DNA from: Astropecten irregularis
Lineage: Eukaryota > Echinodermata > Asteroidea > Paxillosida > Astropectinidae
Direction of reading: 5' to 3'
DNA: 64,000 nt
Assembly: GCA_963971285.1 (NCBI GenBank)
Contig: OZ020263.1
Coordinates: forward strand, 2,046,001 to 2,110,000
The notes under the pieces were generated by a model. That model ran no database searches, was not told where the DNA came from, and was given only the letters and a program-made list of their open reading frames with translations. The first letter of the stretch is position 1. Every line of letters begins with the position of its first letter. Below, one piece after another: positions 24,801-39,800 of the stretch. Made by a program: the position numbers and the translations under genes.

Positions 24801-27800
24801 TGGACAGATGATGCAACGAGGGTTGTCATAGTGACAAGCCAGACAGGAAGCATCACAAGCTGCAAAAGAAAACGACACACAATCAAATCATAATTTGTTG
24901 GTCAAATTTTGATAGAAAGATTGATAAGTGGTTCGGGTTTTAGCAGGCTAGTGTTGAGGGTCGTATTCTAGCATTTTGGGGCATCAAACTTCAATATCTT
25001 GCGAATAATTGTACAGTTTGTGGGTTCGAATCCAGCCGTGGGACCTCAGGGATTTCCTTTGGTTCCAAAATTGAGGCATATGAATAATTTCAAATTATTC
25101 TTGTCTAAAGCCCACCGCACACTATACGATCCGACTACGACCCGACTGGTTTTTGGAAGGATCGCAAAGCATTCTGGGAGTCTTAACCGTGATTCGACAG
25201 TCGAATCTTGCCGACTGGCCATCAGAGTGGGTCTGCGACTGGGAACAATCACGGTTAAGACTCCCAGAATGCTTTGCGATCCTTCCAAAAACCAGTCGGG
25301 TCCTAGTCGGAATGTCGGATCGTATAATGTGCGGTGGGCTATAATGCTGGTGCATAGGAAAACAATCGCGTGAGCAGGAATATTTCGGTGTATTTAGGGA
25401 GCGTAGAGGATGCATTTATGGGCTTGGTAGACGTTTTGTTTTAAGGATATATTTTGCTTTAATTTTGAAATAATTTGCAAGATTTCAAATTATTCTTGTA
25501 TTTATAATGATGAATTGGACAAAAAAAAACATTGTTGTAAGCAGGTAATATTTAATTTTCTTGGGAGGTGTGAAAAGGTTGAGTTTGGCTTTTTAGACAT
25601 TTCTTTCTCCGCTGCATTTCAGCCTGAACTTGGCAAAAATGCAAAAGGTTCAAAGATTTTTTATCCCCAGCCTATCCGAGCAAACCCAGTTGCCACCAGG
25701 CATGCATTTCAGCCGTCCTGAGAATTGTCTACAGTCTAGACGCCATAAAGAGGAAGTCCAATGGCAAGAGATGGTATAGCAGCGCTCAGGTTCTAGTTAG
25801 GGGCAGTCTTGAGCAAATCCGGTGACACACATACAAACGTATCCACACACAGGAGTACATGTACCAAAAAAAAAGATATTGAAATACCCACAGGAACAAA
25901 AGGCAGGAAACATGAAAACGAACACGGTGGAAGTCACGGGACTTCTGCAGGGCTCGGGACTCAAGACTATTAATGGATGTCTGAAAGTCTCAAGAGTCTG
26001 CAAGGTTGTTTACACACAGACAGCACCTCCTGCCTTCCCTCTATAAGGACTGTACTCCCAAGTAGTGCGTGCACGACAAGCAAGATGGATGTAGGATGCG
26101 GCACCTAATTGCGGCCGTTCCGCTCAACCCAGGGCTACACAGCAGCTTGGACGGACTCCACTGCTAACAAGACTGCTGAAACCCTGCTATTAAACGCTAC
26201 TAAACCTAAAACATCTTTACCTGGTCCAGAAAAACCTGAAACTACCCTTACCCCTTTTCAATAAATGTGTTTTCTGGATGTTTCAGACAAAATCAAGTAC
26301 TATATATGTCAAATCAAATTTCTGAGGGGAAAAACCTGAATTCAGACTAAAGCCTGAAAATTGGCATCTCTGTATTTCCCCTTCTAGTTAATGGAAAATT
26401 AAAACAAAAATTGCAATTTTTCATTCTCATCTTAAAATTATTTTCAGTAATATGTAATCTTTAGGGAGGAAAGTTGTAAAAACCATCAGGGCTAAAATTC
26501 CTCCTTTGCCCCTTTTGCCCCCTCCCCTAAACATCCCTTCTCCCCAGGGCCCAGGAAGAAGTTCAAGAAAGGGAGGGGTAGAAATGTTTTACTATCTTGC
26601 ATCAATAAGCTCTATGTGTCATCCCAACGCATCCAATGAGTTGCACTGAACCATACAGAATGTGATCCTTAATCATCGCGCAATAAAATCAAAGAGATAT
26701 TTCACTTCCTGTTCTGAAAATAACCCTGAAAATAGGCGAGAAATGTACCCCTACCCTAATTATGGTGTACGGTATGAAGAAATTACCAGTTAGGGTCAAA
26801 CGCTGATACTTTTACACATCCCTCAGTTGTGTATGGAGTATCAAAATAGACAGATCTGCTAAGCCCCTGCCCCTATTGAGAAACTGACCAATCACGTGTC
26901 ATCATAATTTATGGCCCCGGAAAATTGACCTGGATGGTAACCATTTTGTTTGATGTATTTATTGTCATCACGTCCGATTGCTTAACAGAGAGTTCCGTTG
27001 ACTCTCAAGTGAATGGCCAAAAAAGTTTTGGCAGGCGACATAAAACAGAATTTTAGAATTGTGCTCGTCTAAGTCGGTCCCTCATACTGGAACATGACTG
27101 AGTGGCTCTCTTCAAACTGGACTGGGAGGGGTAAATCTAAATGCTATCCACTAATAGCAAAGCTTCAAAAATCTGTAAACTTCAGCACTGCAAAACTTGG
27201 GAAGAAGTGTTGTGGTTTCAAATGTTTTGTGTGTCGAAAGAACGTACTTCGAGTGACAAGTGCAAAATGTTTAAAACAGAGGATGACAGGGGAAGCTGTG
27301 ATATCAATCCTACCGGGGGTAGATGATTGTGTCACCCCTGGGTGAGGGACAGGAGGGGGCAAGGGGGAGAGCAAAAAGGGACGAGGACTTTGTCTTGTCT
27401 GACTATGCAAGCATTATGTCTGTTTGTGAGTCAACAAATAACTACACTAAGTTTCCTGTCTGCACCTGTCTCGTTAATTCACGTCGAGGTGATAGAGACT
27501 GCTTCTAGACTACCGATGGCCGCGGGTCTCAATCAGGACGCTTCACGGTCAACGACAGAGGAAAACATCAGACAAAAATACCCACAGAGGCTCCCAACAA
27601 CAAATTGTTCAATATCCTTTACTACTTTCCCACAGCATGATAATTAACCCCTTTTTCATAAATTTGTCCTATTTATCGCTACAGATTCTTCACTTTCATG
27701 AAAATTGTCTTCGTGGAGTGCAATTGAAATCATTCTGTGTGAAGCAATTAGTTTCTTTTATTAAAAACCAATGAAAAATCTCCTTGCAAATAACCACCCT

Positions 27801-30800
27801 TTCAGCACGTCTGTGAATAGTTTAGTATACAGCCATACAGACATTCCGCTCCAATGATCAGATGGGACACGAAGCATTAAGTCTCATTTCCCCCCCGTCC
27901 TTTGTGCTGCTTGGAAATTCAAGGTCTGGTCCGGTGGAAAGTTCGTGCCCCAATAACAATTAAGTTTGCCCCCAACTCTCAATCGTGTAGACCTTGGGTG
28001 GTATTTTTCTTATTTTTGGTTGTTTTTGCTTCTATTTTATTGCGGGGGGGGGGGGGGGGGGGGGGGGGTGCAAAAACAACCCTAGACCCCCCTCTCCCCC
28101 CCCCCCCCCCCTCCAAAACAAAACAAAAGCCTTGAATGTTGAATGTACAATCAGGCTTGTTAATTGACGGCTGTTCTTCTGAACTGATTATTTTCTTTTC
28201 TTTTACGATAACAAAAAAAAAGAGGAAGTACGATTCAATGATTTTGTATTGCAAAAAAAACAGACAAAATGCCAAACAGGAGGGATATTTTTGATGAAAA
28301 TGAGTTTGTACTTCCGTCTATGATATGGTATATGTTATTGCCACATAGACATGAAATAACATAATGATAACAATAACTGAAATCCTTTACGAATCAAAAG
28401 TTTTCCCCAAAAAATTGTGGTACTCAAGATGCTTCTGATAGATCGAAAAATTTAAAAACAATTAACCTACATCTTGTGAATAAACCTGAATTGAAAAAAA
28501 AATCCCAAAACAAGCTACATATCAAGCTACACTTATTATTTCAGGAAACATCACCCTGTCTTAACTTCTCCAAGTTTAAACCCAAACAGTTTTAACAAAA
28601 TTACTCCATAGGTCTGCATGAATGTACATTTTTTTCTCCAGTTTTGTACTAAAAATTCATCCCTAAATGTACTCACAGATTTACGTGTCGGTTGAAAGAA
28701 CAAAGATTGAAAACAGAAAAGCATGCCGCAAGATCGCTCAAGCATGTATCTAGTTTCAGCTCTCTTAATTTCTTCTTTTGTTCATTTTTTTCTAGCAGGG
28801 ATGGCCTTGCAATGCATCAGTGACTTCACAGAAGGCCAGTTTGGCAAACAAACGAGACCACTTAAAAAATACTGTTCGTTTCCGCCCCCGAATGGTTGGA
28901 GCTTTTGAAAAGTCTCGCCGGTGAGACCCTGGGAAAGAAAAGGTCTCATTACTTTGCCAGGTGAGCTGAAATCACTCCCACTCGTTTTCAAAGCTTGTGA
29001 CAACTCGACAGATTTGATTGTTATCGTCAGTAAATGATGATGGATGTCGAACTGTTTTCAAACCGACTGATTTGATTATCGGTAAAATCTTTTATCAGGC
29101 CAAACGATATTTGTTAGCCGAGTATTCTGTAACTGGCAATAAACAAATTACAAATTGGATTGATTATTTAGAATTGGAATTGAAAAGACCCCCAAAATCC
29201 AGGAAACTACAAAAATGGCAAGATATTTAAGGTGTACATGGGACTTTGGATTTATACAAAGCTTGGGAGTCATATTTATCCAATAGAAAAATCAGCATTT
29301 TCACATTAAAATTGGGATTTTTGCTCAAAGGGAAAGCCTTTGAGAAAGATCCTACTAGCATCAAAACATCAGGCCCTCCTAACTCCAAGCATTTTATATT
29401 TTCCAGGTCATTATTTTGGTTGATGAGCACTTTGCCCAAGTTTACTCCTTGCATTAAAAAAGGCACACCCGTTTAAGACTAGATGAATAGAAAAGAAAAT
29501 CAGATTTCTCATTTACGTGACGACAACATTCGAATTTGGGCAATAAATTCCCAAAATCTAGTCATATAAATAAAACTTCAATCTGGATTCACTGGAATCT
29601 GGATAGTTGTGGCTAATGACTCTATAAACTTTGATGCATGGGTATTTGGCCTTTATCTATTGTTCACCCAATAGACTACACAGCATGAAAGTCATCCTAC
29701 TTTCTGTAAAGCAGCCGCTTTATACATTTCTCATAATTTGATTTGAACGGAAATGGGGTCACTAGAAAAATGTAACACCTGAATTTTCCAAATCAATAAT
29801 GACAAAAACTGGGGGAGGGGGGCGCAAGCAATTCAGAGACTTCCTACTTCAATATGCAATCTTGTGATCAGGAGGGGGGGAGGGGGTGGGGGAACGTCCC
29901 CTTGGTCGCTGATTGAGATCTGGGCGGAATTCCGAGGGTGAGTCATGCCGCTCCAGGGGAAAAAAAGGGGGTTTCCTGTGACCGAAGAGTAAGCAGACCT
30001 GCTTGAGCTTTGGGGGCTGAGCGAATGTCCTTGAGACAACGTGGACACAACAAGACAGGTGGCTAGAATGTACATACATGTGTTCATAGGTATTGTGCTG
30101 ATCGAAGACATGGTGGGCAGCTGTGGAGGAATAGGCAGCTGCCTTTTGTAACAACCTGCTTGCGACTTGGCCTCGAGGATGTGATAATCCGTCCCCAACC
30201 CCAGACCTACTTTGAAAATGTACCCACTGTTTAACAAATAATTTTTATTGAAAAGTGAACAAAGAAAAATTGACTGGAGCGGGATTCGAACCGGCGACCT
30301 CCTGAATACCGTATAACAGGCGCTCTACCAACTGAGCCATCCAGCCCTATGTTGGTGGTGACCCAAATAGTCAACTATCTTTGTTCGTTTGGCAGTCAGA
30401 AGCCATGAAACCACGCACACACCGCCAAATAATTTTTATGTTAACTGCATAATGATTATAATAGTAATTGAGAGTTGGGCATATGAAAGACTTTTCACAC
30501 AGACTTGTACAGAAATTTTCCTGATTTTATCCCTCCACCATTCCTTAAACCTTCCCCAGCCAACTTTTCTAGACAAAGGTTTTGCACTTCAAGGAAATCC
30601 AAATTGATAGAAACAGGTGTTGAGGCATTAGAGAAACACTGTAATGTCTCCTTATGCCTAGTGTCAGCCTATTAAGGCTTTGCCGCTTTTTTGTGTACAG
30701 AAGGTCTATTTTGTGACTGTAAGGCATTGAAATAGTGCTTTTATGCAAACAATGTTACAATGTTTAACACAGAGTTGATGGGAAAATTAGGTAAAATTAG

Positions 30801-33800
30801 GAGCCAACTTTCTGAGACTGCTGCGTTAAGAGGGTTTTGAGTGAAATGAGTGAGAGAAATGGCATGACAAATGTAAAATCAGTCTAAAGATTTTGAGCAG
30901 CTACTTATGAACGTTTGGCTTGGGATGTGAGGATAATGAGCTTTGGGGTTTTGTCAGAATTTCAATTCAAAGGCAGCCACAAGCTACATGACGAGGTCAC
31001 CGAGAGGTCACTGAAGCCATCTTGGCTGCCTCTCCTTAAAGACGAGCAACACTGGGATGCAAACTGGACTTGTCATCTCCTGTTTCCATGTCCTTGTCTG
31101 ACTTTTGTTCAGCCAGCTACTAATAATAACAACTTGTCTGCAAATCCAGCGTGTATGTCCTTCTCACTATTCAACATTCTACTTTCCGTTTTCGTACTTA
31201 GGGGACTTGTTTTTCCTCTTTGCCGCAAGGGCGGAGCTTTACTGTCGCGTCGATCTATGAATCATCCTCGAGATCTGACGTTTTATTTTTTATCTTTAGG
31301 GATATAAACACTGATGGATGGATCCTGGAATTCATTCGGAGGTCTGAGCATGGAATTGATGCTGACTTTCAAGGTAGATCATTTCAAAAGTGGAAAATAT
31401 CTATTAAAGTTAAATGCTGGCCTGAAAATTTTAAATCATATCAGATGAAGGCTGATTTTCTTCCTGACATGTTCCGTTTTTTTTTTTTCTTTTAAAGACA
31501 GACAGATAGTAACCCGAATTTAGCCACTTTTATGACCAACCTATGAAAAAAATGTATGAAAAGGTTTTTCAACTGATTTGAGTAGGTATGGGTGTCAACA
31601 TTTACCGAAAAAAAGTTAGGTGGGGTAGGGGTTGGGGAAAGTACTTTAAGAGCTGTGACAACTTCTTAATTTGGACGCAAAATGGCAGCCCAATTTATGC
31701 ATATGCAAGTATGCCGTTACTATGGGACAATTCTTTGTGTGTATTACTTCATAATAGAGAACAACTGGTTCCAACTTCGGGACCATTTTCCTAACACTTG
31801 CCGAGTACTAAGTGAGAAATCCTTAGTTATACGAACTACGCACGCGCACGGCAGAAAATTCCTGACTTATCCATGAAATAGGATCTTGTAAGCAGAGAAT
31901 TTCCAGCTTCAGTAAGCAGAGCCATGACATTGGCCACAGATAATCAAGTGACCGAGCATTTGAGGCTAAAGATAAGAAGCAAAAAAACCTGTTGCGCCCA
32001 CAAAAATTTCAAAAATAGGAACTTACGGTAACAGTGGTTATCTCTGAGATAGTAGTCTTGGCCGCACTCGGGCACACAGCTGTTTCTCCTGATGACGTGT
32101 GTAGAATTGGAGCAGACCAGACAATCCGACTTCCGAGGCCCTGTGCACTCCTGACAACTGTCGTGACATTCTGCGGCACGACAAACAAATGTTTGAAAGA
32201 ATTTGTTAATTTCTCGGATAAAAAGATATTGATTTCAACTTTGTAAAAAAGCAAGAAAAGAAACAAGACTCCCGATTCCCAAAAGTAAAAAATTACCACT
32301 AAGATGCAACTTTGATTTGATGGTAACTGCGATTAGTTTTGGGATTATTCTTTTAGGGGATAGAGTTCTAGGGAGGGAGATGGGATTATCATAATCCCAT
32401 TTGAACCTCATTAGCATAAATCAAAGGGATCGACCAATCAGCTCTTACCTAAGCAGATCCCTTCTATTTCGAAGAATCCACTACCGCAGTCGGGGATGCA
32501 GTGGCTCCATTTCAGTCGCAGTGAATCAACGCAAGTCAGACAATGGTACTCCGTGCCGGCTGAGCAGGACATACAAGTTTCATGGCAAGCTGTGGACATT
32601 CAAGACAATGTATGAAATCAATAATAACCACAAATAAGAATTTCATTTTTCACTTAGCATTTTACATTACAGGTATAATACATGATTGGTACAAGTCACA
32701 GAACAGCACTAACACTTTGTCTGATAGAGCATGTTCATGAAATAATAAACCTGTGAAAATTTGAGCTCAATCGGACATCTGGGTCATGAGAAAATAGCAA
32801 CCAGACTAAGTTTTTCTTATAAGACATAAAGAATGGTTTTGATCTTACCCCGAGATCAAAACTATTTTCGGTCTATGTTTTACTAATTTCTGGATAAATA
32901 CACCTTTTACTCTTCCATTCTTACTGACCATCCTACCTTGGCATAATGTTTGAGAGGCCTTGTAGAAGCCGATGTCGCAGGAGTCCACGCAGCGTCCATC
33001 TTGGACTAGCCTCTGATTCCTGCAGCTGGTGCATCCCTGCGCATCGCAGGTCAAACATTCCGGTTGACATTGAACTGAGGACACAAGAAATGACCAACAG
33101 TTTAGGACCAAAAAAGAAATTACAATGAAAACCCCCCAAAATACAGTTGTTGTTCTTCAGAGCTGAAAATTGTCCTAGTTTCTTGCCAAATCCATCTTCC
33201 CAAGGGTAAGGAGCGAAATTTGTTTGTGAAATTTGGAGACTTTTTGACATTTTTGGCATTTTGACAACTCTTCTGTACTTTTAACATCACTTTCAAAGAG
33301 CAAGCAAAAATTTGAAAAAATTCCAGGAATATGCCATATCCTATTTCCAAAGTTTCTTTCTAACCACAATTTTAAATTCAGCCATGATCAATCAGTCATT
33401 CCAATTTATAAAAAGAATTAAAGGCAAACTTCCTTCCAAAACTGTAAAATTATCTTAAAGTTTCAATTGAGATTGAAATTGAGTTTTGGAAAATAAAAGA
33501 TTTGGGTTTATAATGTCAAGAAGCACTTTTCAACAAAATGGAAGGCAATTTTGTTTACAATCTAAAACCCTTCTCTGCACTACCACACTTCAAAAATAAG
33601 TTTAATCTAATTTTTAAAAAGAGAGAAATACAAACAAAACGCATCAAGAGGGTGAGAAAATAAATCAACATCCTACAAAAATATCACTCAGCCTAAACCC
33701 TGGAGCCTGGTGTAACCAGAGAAGAATAAGGGTCAGTAATGACCAGGTGACAAGTTGATTATTAAAGGGGTTTAAGTCTAGTCAGTTGTCTCGCTGCGAC

Positions 33801-36800
33801 ACCTTCAGCTTTCAAAGCTCAGAGGGAAGAGCATAGGGGCCAAGGGTAACCTAAGTTAGAACTCCTGTCCTAATTAGTAAAGGCTTTCTTCCACCACAGA
33901 AACCTTAAAAATCCCACTAGCAGAGTGAAAAGGGAGGTTTGGGTATAGGGATGAAGCGCAGAGTTTAAGCTAGGATTAAAAGTTACCTAACAGACGGTGG
34001 AGTGGAAGTTATGGACCACGTCTCGAATGACTAATGACTCGGGCGCAGATTAAACCGTTTCCAGCTGAGCCTTAGGTCTTAATCCCCCGTTGAATTCATC
34101 CAATTTCCTCACATAATCACGCCGAGGTGTTGCATTGAATATTGACGGTCTGGGTGCGGTGTCTGGAGGCCAGGTTCTGTCCTATGTGAAGGGAGCAACC
34201 ATGGTCCTCTGGGGGATTTATGTTTAGGGGGTGAATTAACTTTGAAAAGTATGAGCGGTTCAGAGTCTACTCACCGAGTACGCAGTCGGGACAGCACTGG
34301 CCTTCGACTTCCACAGGTACGTGGTCCCCTGCACAGGGGGGACAGTCCGCCTTGTAACAACTGGTCTCGCCGGCGACGCACACGCAAGTCCGGCATTGGT
34401 CCGGCTCCCATGTGTCTCCATTCTGATTGGAGGAAAAAGTGGAGCCTCATTAGCATAAAATTAACATAATAGACAAATCCTATTTCGGTATTTGTACTTT
34501 GTCCATTCTATTCTTGACAACGAATGTCCAAACAGGTATGAGAAACAAATGCTACATATGAAACTACAACTGAGGCAGAACTCTTTTCCGAACTTACCGT
34601 GTAGGTTACTCGATCGTGAACGCAGTAGCCAGTGGGTGCCGCACATTCAGGACAGCAGCGACCCTCTCGATGGACGAACGACTCACCCTAGGGAAACAAA
34701 CAGGAGAAGCATATTGATTGAAGAATGCAGGATAGGATGAATGATAGCTCCACGCCTTATAAGGCTCAGGCTCAGGCTAGGGCTAGGGCTAGGACATCAG
34801 GGGAAATTGAAAGATGACGAAAAACGGGTTTGTACAGAACATCAAATTAAAGAGAAAGGTTGTTAAAGGTACTTTCATACTTAAATAACATACAGAAACA
34901 GAAATCTTCACAGATTTACCTATAACTTACAGGGTATAAAAATGATGATGGCAGAATTATACTGTTAAAATTTGTTTGCCTGAAATGCTGTATTTATCTA
35001 GAAAAAGAGTAAAACCAATGACCAAAAACTATTTTTTTAGGAAGTTGAACCAAGGTATCCTTACTGCTTCACACTGCAATCTGTCGCACTCTGCTAATAA
35101 ACACTGTATGCTGCCTCGATTACATATGCAGTATTCACAGGCTGAGATGTTCCACACGTCACCGCTGTATCTTAGGGTACCAAAATCGTCGCAGGGTACT
35201 GCAGAGGACAAAAAAAGATGGGAGATGATTTTTAAAGAGGCATTCGCTTCAGAAGACTAAGAAATATCAGCAATCAAGCTTTAAGGATGATTTTTGGAGG
35301 GGAATAGGGACCAATCATCTTACCATCTGCTGAGATGCACTGCGGACAACACTGGCCATCTACGGTTACCTTCCTCTCTCCCTGCAACATACAAGAAAAA
35401 TTTACAAACAAAGTATTAATGATTGTATTGTATTAAGTATATTACATTTGGCCTCTGGCTCCATTTGGCGCATTCATTGTATAACAACAGGTACCAAAAT
35501 ATAAGCTTGTGGCTTTGGTTTGCAAATAGATGGGCCTAGTCTGTTTTGAACATGAAAACAGCTTCAGTCCTAAGATGCATGGCAAAAGATGAAGCCATAG
35601 GCAAAGCCGAATCTAAAACCAAAGTCAAGGCCAAGGCCAAAGCCAAAACCAAAGCCAAGGCCAAAACTAAAGCCAAGGCCAAAACTAAAGCCAAAGCTAA
35701 TGCCAAAGCCAAGGCCAAAGCCAAGGCCAAAGTCAAAGCCAAAGCCAAATCTTTAAAAAGGCCCATAGTGTCTAACCTCCATTTTCTTTAAAAACGGTTT
35801 GGCTTTTTATCCCTGCACTTAGAGATCTGTGTACTGCAGGCCAGACGAGGGCGCCACATGGATTGGTTTATCGTGCCCTTATCGGACTCCAGGCCCTTCC
35901 CTCACCCTACCCAGACTATTTCCTCTGCACTCCTTCACGGCATAGCAACTAACGGCTTCTGGGAGCCCTCAAGGTGCTAAACAATTGAATTATACGAAAA
36001 TAACAATGTCATGCTTATGTATACAACAAACGTGACTTGTTAGAAAGACAGAGCTAGAGGAAGGTAGAAATCCCCACACACCCCCCGGGAAACAGCACGC
36101 AAGTGGTTTGTTGTCTCGCAAATATTTGATTTGAGGGGCAAACTTCCATGGAGCTCTATAGCTGTTACTTTTTAAACTGCAAGAACATCTTCCTGTTCCC
36201 TAGTTTGATGGGTAGCTTCTGACGAGGAACAACTTCCGAAAGCTGGCCAAGAAGACAAAAGACTAATTTTTTCCCTCCTTTTTTCATCAGGGTTATTGTT
36301 TCTGTCATGGAAAAATGTATGAAATGACAGTGTTGTCTTGCTTTGAAAAATTGAGCGCAGGGTTGTCCTCGAAACTGTGGAACTTTTATCCCCATCATTA
36401 TCAGAAATGGCATATAAGTTATAAGTTTTTTAAAATAAGTTTTTCCCTCCAATTCTTCAGACTCCCGTCTCCTTACCTGTCTGCAGGTGTAGTCTTGAGC
36501 ACATCGCTGCTGCTTACACTCTATCCTGCCAGCATAGCATTTACAATATGTACAGGGGTCCGACTTCCACTGTGACCCATCCTGTTGAGGAAACCAAAAC
36601 AAATATATATCAGGGAAGGAAGATGCCACATCGACACCTTGCAAATTGTGTCACAACTTAACTCAAAAAGCTGCATCATCTTTGAGAGATCCCCCATGTA
36701 CAGTTTCTCAGACTGCAGCATCTTAAATGATCCTTGGGATATAGTGGTATGTGCATGGTTTCATGGCTGCTGACTGCCAAACGAACAAAGATAATTGACT

Positions 36801-39800
36801 ATTAGGGACACGGCTAACATAGGGCTGCATAGCTCAGTTGGTAGAACGCCTGTATGGTATTCTGGACCATCAACACCCAGGGGAGAGTAAAACCCTGGTT
36901 GCCATTTGAGCATGCGAAAGCTAATTAAGCACATGGCTATCTCTACCCTGGCAGGTGCCCATTTACTCCTGGGTGTAGACAAGCAATTTGAGATAAAGCG
37001 TCTTGCCCAAGGACACAAGCAAAACAACTGGAGTCGAATCCACAATCTGTGAGATCCAGAGTTCACCATACCAACTGCACACCCACTATGGCCCTAGCTA
37101 CATCACCGATCATAATGCTTTCAAAATAAAGCCGTCGAGTTCACATGCCCCAAAACACAAGCACCAAGGCTGGACCCCAGGGCTGGACTCGAACCCACAA
37201 TCTGACCACTAGATTGCGTGCTTTCCGCCAAACTTACTTTATAAATAATGCCTTCTAGTTCGCACGACCGTCCGATGCACGTCGGACAGCATGAGCCCGG
37301 CTTAATGACCGCTTCCTCATTCTAAAAGGAATGGAGAACAAACAAATTTGGATAAGATACCAAGTGAGAATGGAATTCTGCACAAATGACGTAATTTCCA
37401 ATTAAAATTCTTCGGATGTCTTTCAACGGCCTACATCACATCGAGTGATCATTGCATCATGCGTTGACCATTAGTGAGGCAACAACAAAAACTGTGAGAT
37501 GGGGTTTTATGCTTGTATTGGGGCTTAACATTTGAGGTTCAGAGTTTGAAATTTGGAAATCTGAAGTCTAAAACTTAGAAACATTTGAGGAATCAACATT
37601 CATAAAATGACTTGGGAGAGGGGTGAAGGGGGACTTCGATGTTTGGTATTAGGAATGTGGGTGTTAGACTTCGGGGGTTTGGGGTTTGGAACTTTGCCCG
37701 TTTTTTAATACTTACTTGACTGCAAAATAATGGTGGGCAGTCGGCCACGAAGCAGCGAGACTGGCCGTCGTTGCATCTGCACTTGGTGCATTTGACCGGA
37801 GACCACTCCGCCCCATCCCTATAACTTACACCCCGATATGTACATGACCCTGTAGATCCAAGAGAAATGAAACACAAGTTATAAATCGACATTATTCAAA
37901 AACAGGTTGTGTCTCAAAGGAGGTTATACGCCAATGTTTGTTACAAGAAGAAACGTTTAGGCCTACAAAGATCACAAAATCAAGGAAATGTCTGAGATTT
38001 TGGGATGAAAGGAAACAAGCAATGTCAGGTAAGGGGTCGATTTCACTAAACTCATCGTACCTTACGGAAAATCGATCACTACTTTGTGTAGCAATGTTCC
38101 ATTTAACGATGGCTTTGGTTTTTAGTGATAATCACAAAGCGTAAGTGGAATTGGCCCCTGGTCTTACGGAAGTTCTGCAAAACTGGACTTGGCAGAGGAA
38201 GATACTGGAGGGTACATGTCTACTTACGCCCAGGACTGATGCAAGTTGGACAGCACTCGTCCTGCACTTGGTGTAGGACTTCGCCCGGCCGGCACTGCGT
38301 AACTCCGCAGGACTGGTTGCGACACTGGACTATCCCGTTGTTACAGTAACAAGAACGGCAGGGCGAGATACTCCACTGCGAATTGTGCTGTGAGGGGAAG
38401 ACATTTTGAAAAACAAAAGAGAAGAATAATTAGAAAAGTGCTTCAAAAAAGGAACAACAACTTTTTAATTGTCTTGAAATTGTCCTGCTAGGACAATATG
38501 GGTCACTTGGAAACCATGGACAAGTCTCCAAATTAAGGCTTCATCTTATCATCTTTAAGCTGAAATAATTTACAGTGAATTAAGCCAGATCCACAGATAT
38601 TGTCTGTTATAGGCGTAGTGGTCGACTCTTATAGCAATTTTAAGCCGCAAGTGCTTCAGTATTGGGTATCATGCTTTGTACAGTCACCAACATTGGGAGA
38701 CAAGGATATGCTCAGTATAGCCAAATGTTCAGTACAGCAGTGTCCGATATAGCAACAAATCTATAGCCAAAATCGTCTGCTTTGTTACCTCTAACTTGGA
38801 AATAGAGCCAGATCCCAAGATGAGGTCTTTCAAAAGAAGTACCCTGGCATCATTTAGGGGTCAAGAGGTTTCAACTACCAGTCCAAAACCTGGAGGGGGA
38901 GCTCCCAGTTAGAGTTTTTCTTCTTTCCAAAAATTCATCACACATTTTGTTTTAACAACCAGACATCCAGCACCACAGGCAAACCATGAATGGAAGGCAT
39001 TCTTATCACTCAGCACACGGTTCCACATGACTTGCCTTGCTTCATCCTGGAACCCCCTTAAGGGTCAACATTCAATTTGGAGTCAATCTTAGGGACAAGG
39101 TCTTTGTCCTGCTCCAGACAAGGTGACCTTCCTCTAGTGTACATCCAGGTTATTAATTGCTGTTTTGCACTCCTAAACGTGAAGAAAACCCCTTGGCAAT
39201 ATGGTCATCATAGTAGAATACAAAACTTTTTAGTGATGGGAGATGTCCTTCGTCTGTCCACGTTTCACAAAAAAGAACAGTTTAAATCCACTGTTTCAGA
39301 AACGGTCAACCTTCAATTATCTTGAGTTATCCATGTAGACCATTTATCTCCTTGGAAGACAGAACAAGATTCCCTATATTGAGTCAATGCAATTGTACCT
39401 CAGCAAAAACATTCAGAAGACTTTTGAATGTAATCAAGTGCCACTTAACCTTGGAGTTATTAAGAGGGTCTGATGTTTTAATCCTGTTAGGATCTTTCTT
39501 GAAGGCTTATATATTTCAGTTCATATGTTGATGAGCTGTTTGTGGCAGTTAAGTACTAGTACTGCCCATATCCCTGCACCATAGCTGTCAACCTGTCACA
39601 AAGGAAATTAGAAATACTTTCAGCTAAAAAAAAGAAACAGAGCAAACTACAAAGGAATTCATGTTTATTTCCAAGCCAAAAATTGGAATCTGTTGTCAAG
39701 AGCTTGTAAAAAGTGTTAATATTTTACAAAAAAAGAGGAATGATTCCTCCAATATAGGATTGGTTGGCAGCTGTGGAAGCTGCGTGATTTAGGCTACATT

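Larger units (their letters stand above)
24860..32026. other. 7.2 kb FRAS1 intron
   Basis: Holds the palindromic MITE at 25106, the G/C tracts near 28044, a family D fragment at 29331-29450 and a SINE at 30257. A tRNA B-box-like TGGGTTCGAATCC lies near 25020. The remainder shows no exon or recognisable gene on either strand. Confidence 0.7.

Noticed and set aside
35546-35791. Lys-Ala-rich protein gene
   Set aside because: It is a hexamer array inside a FRAS1 intron with no splice or start context.
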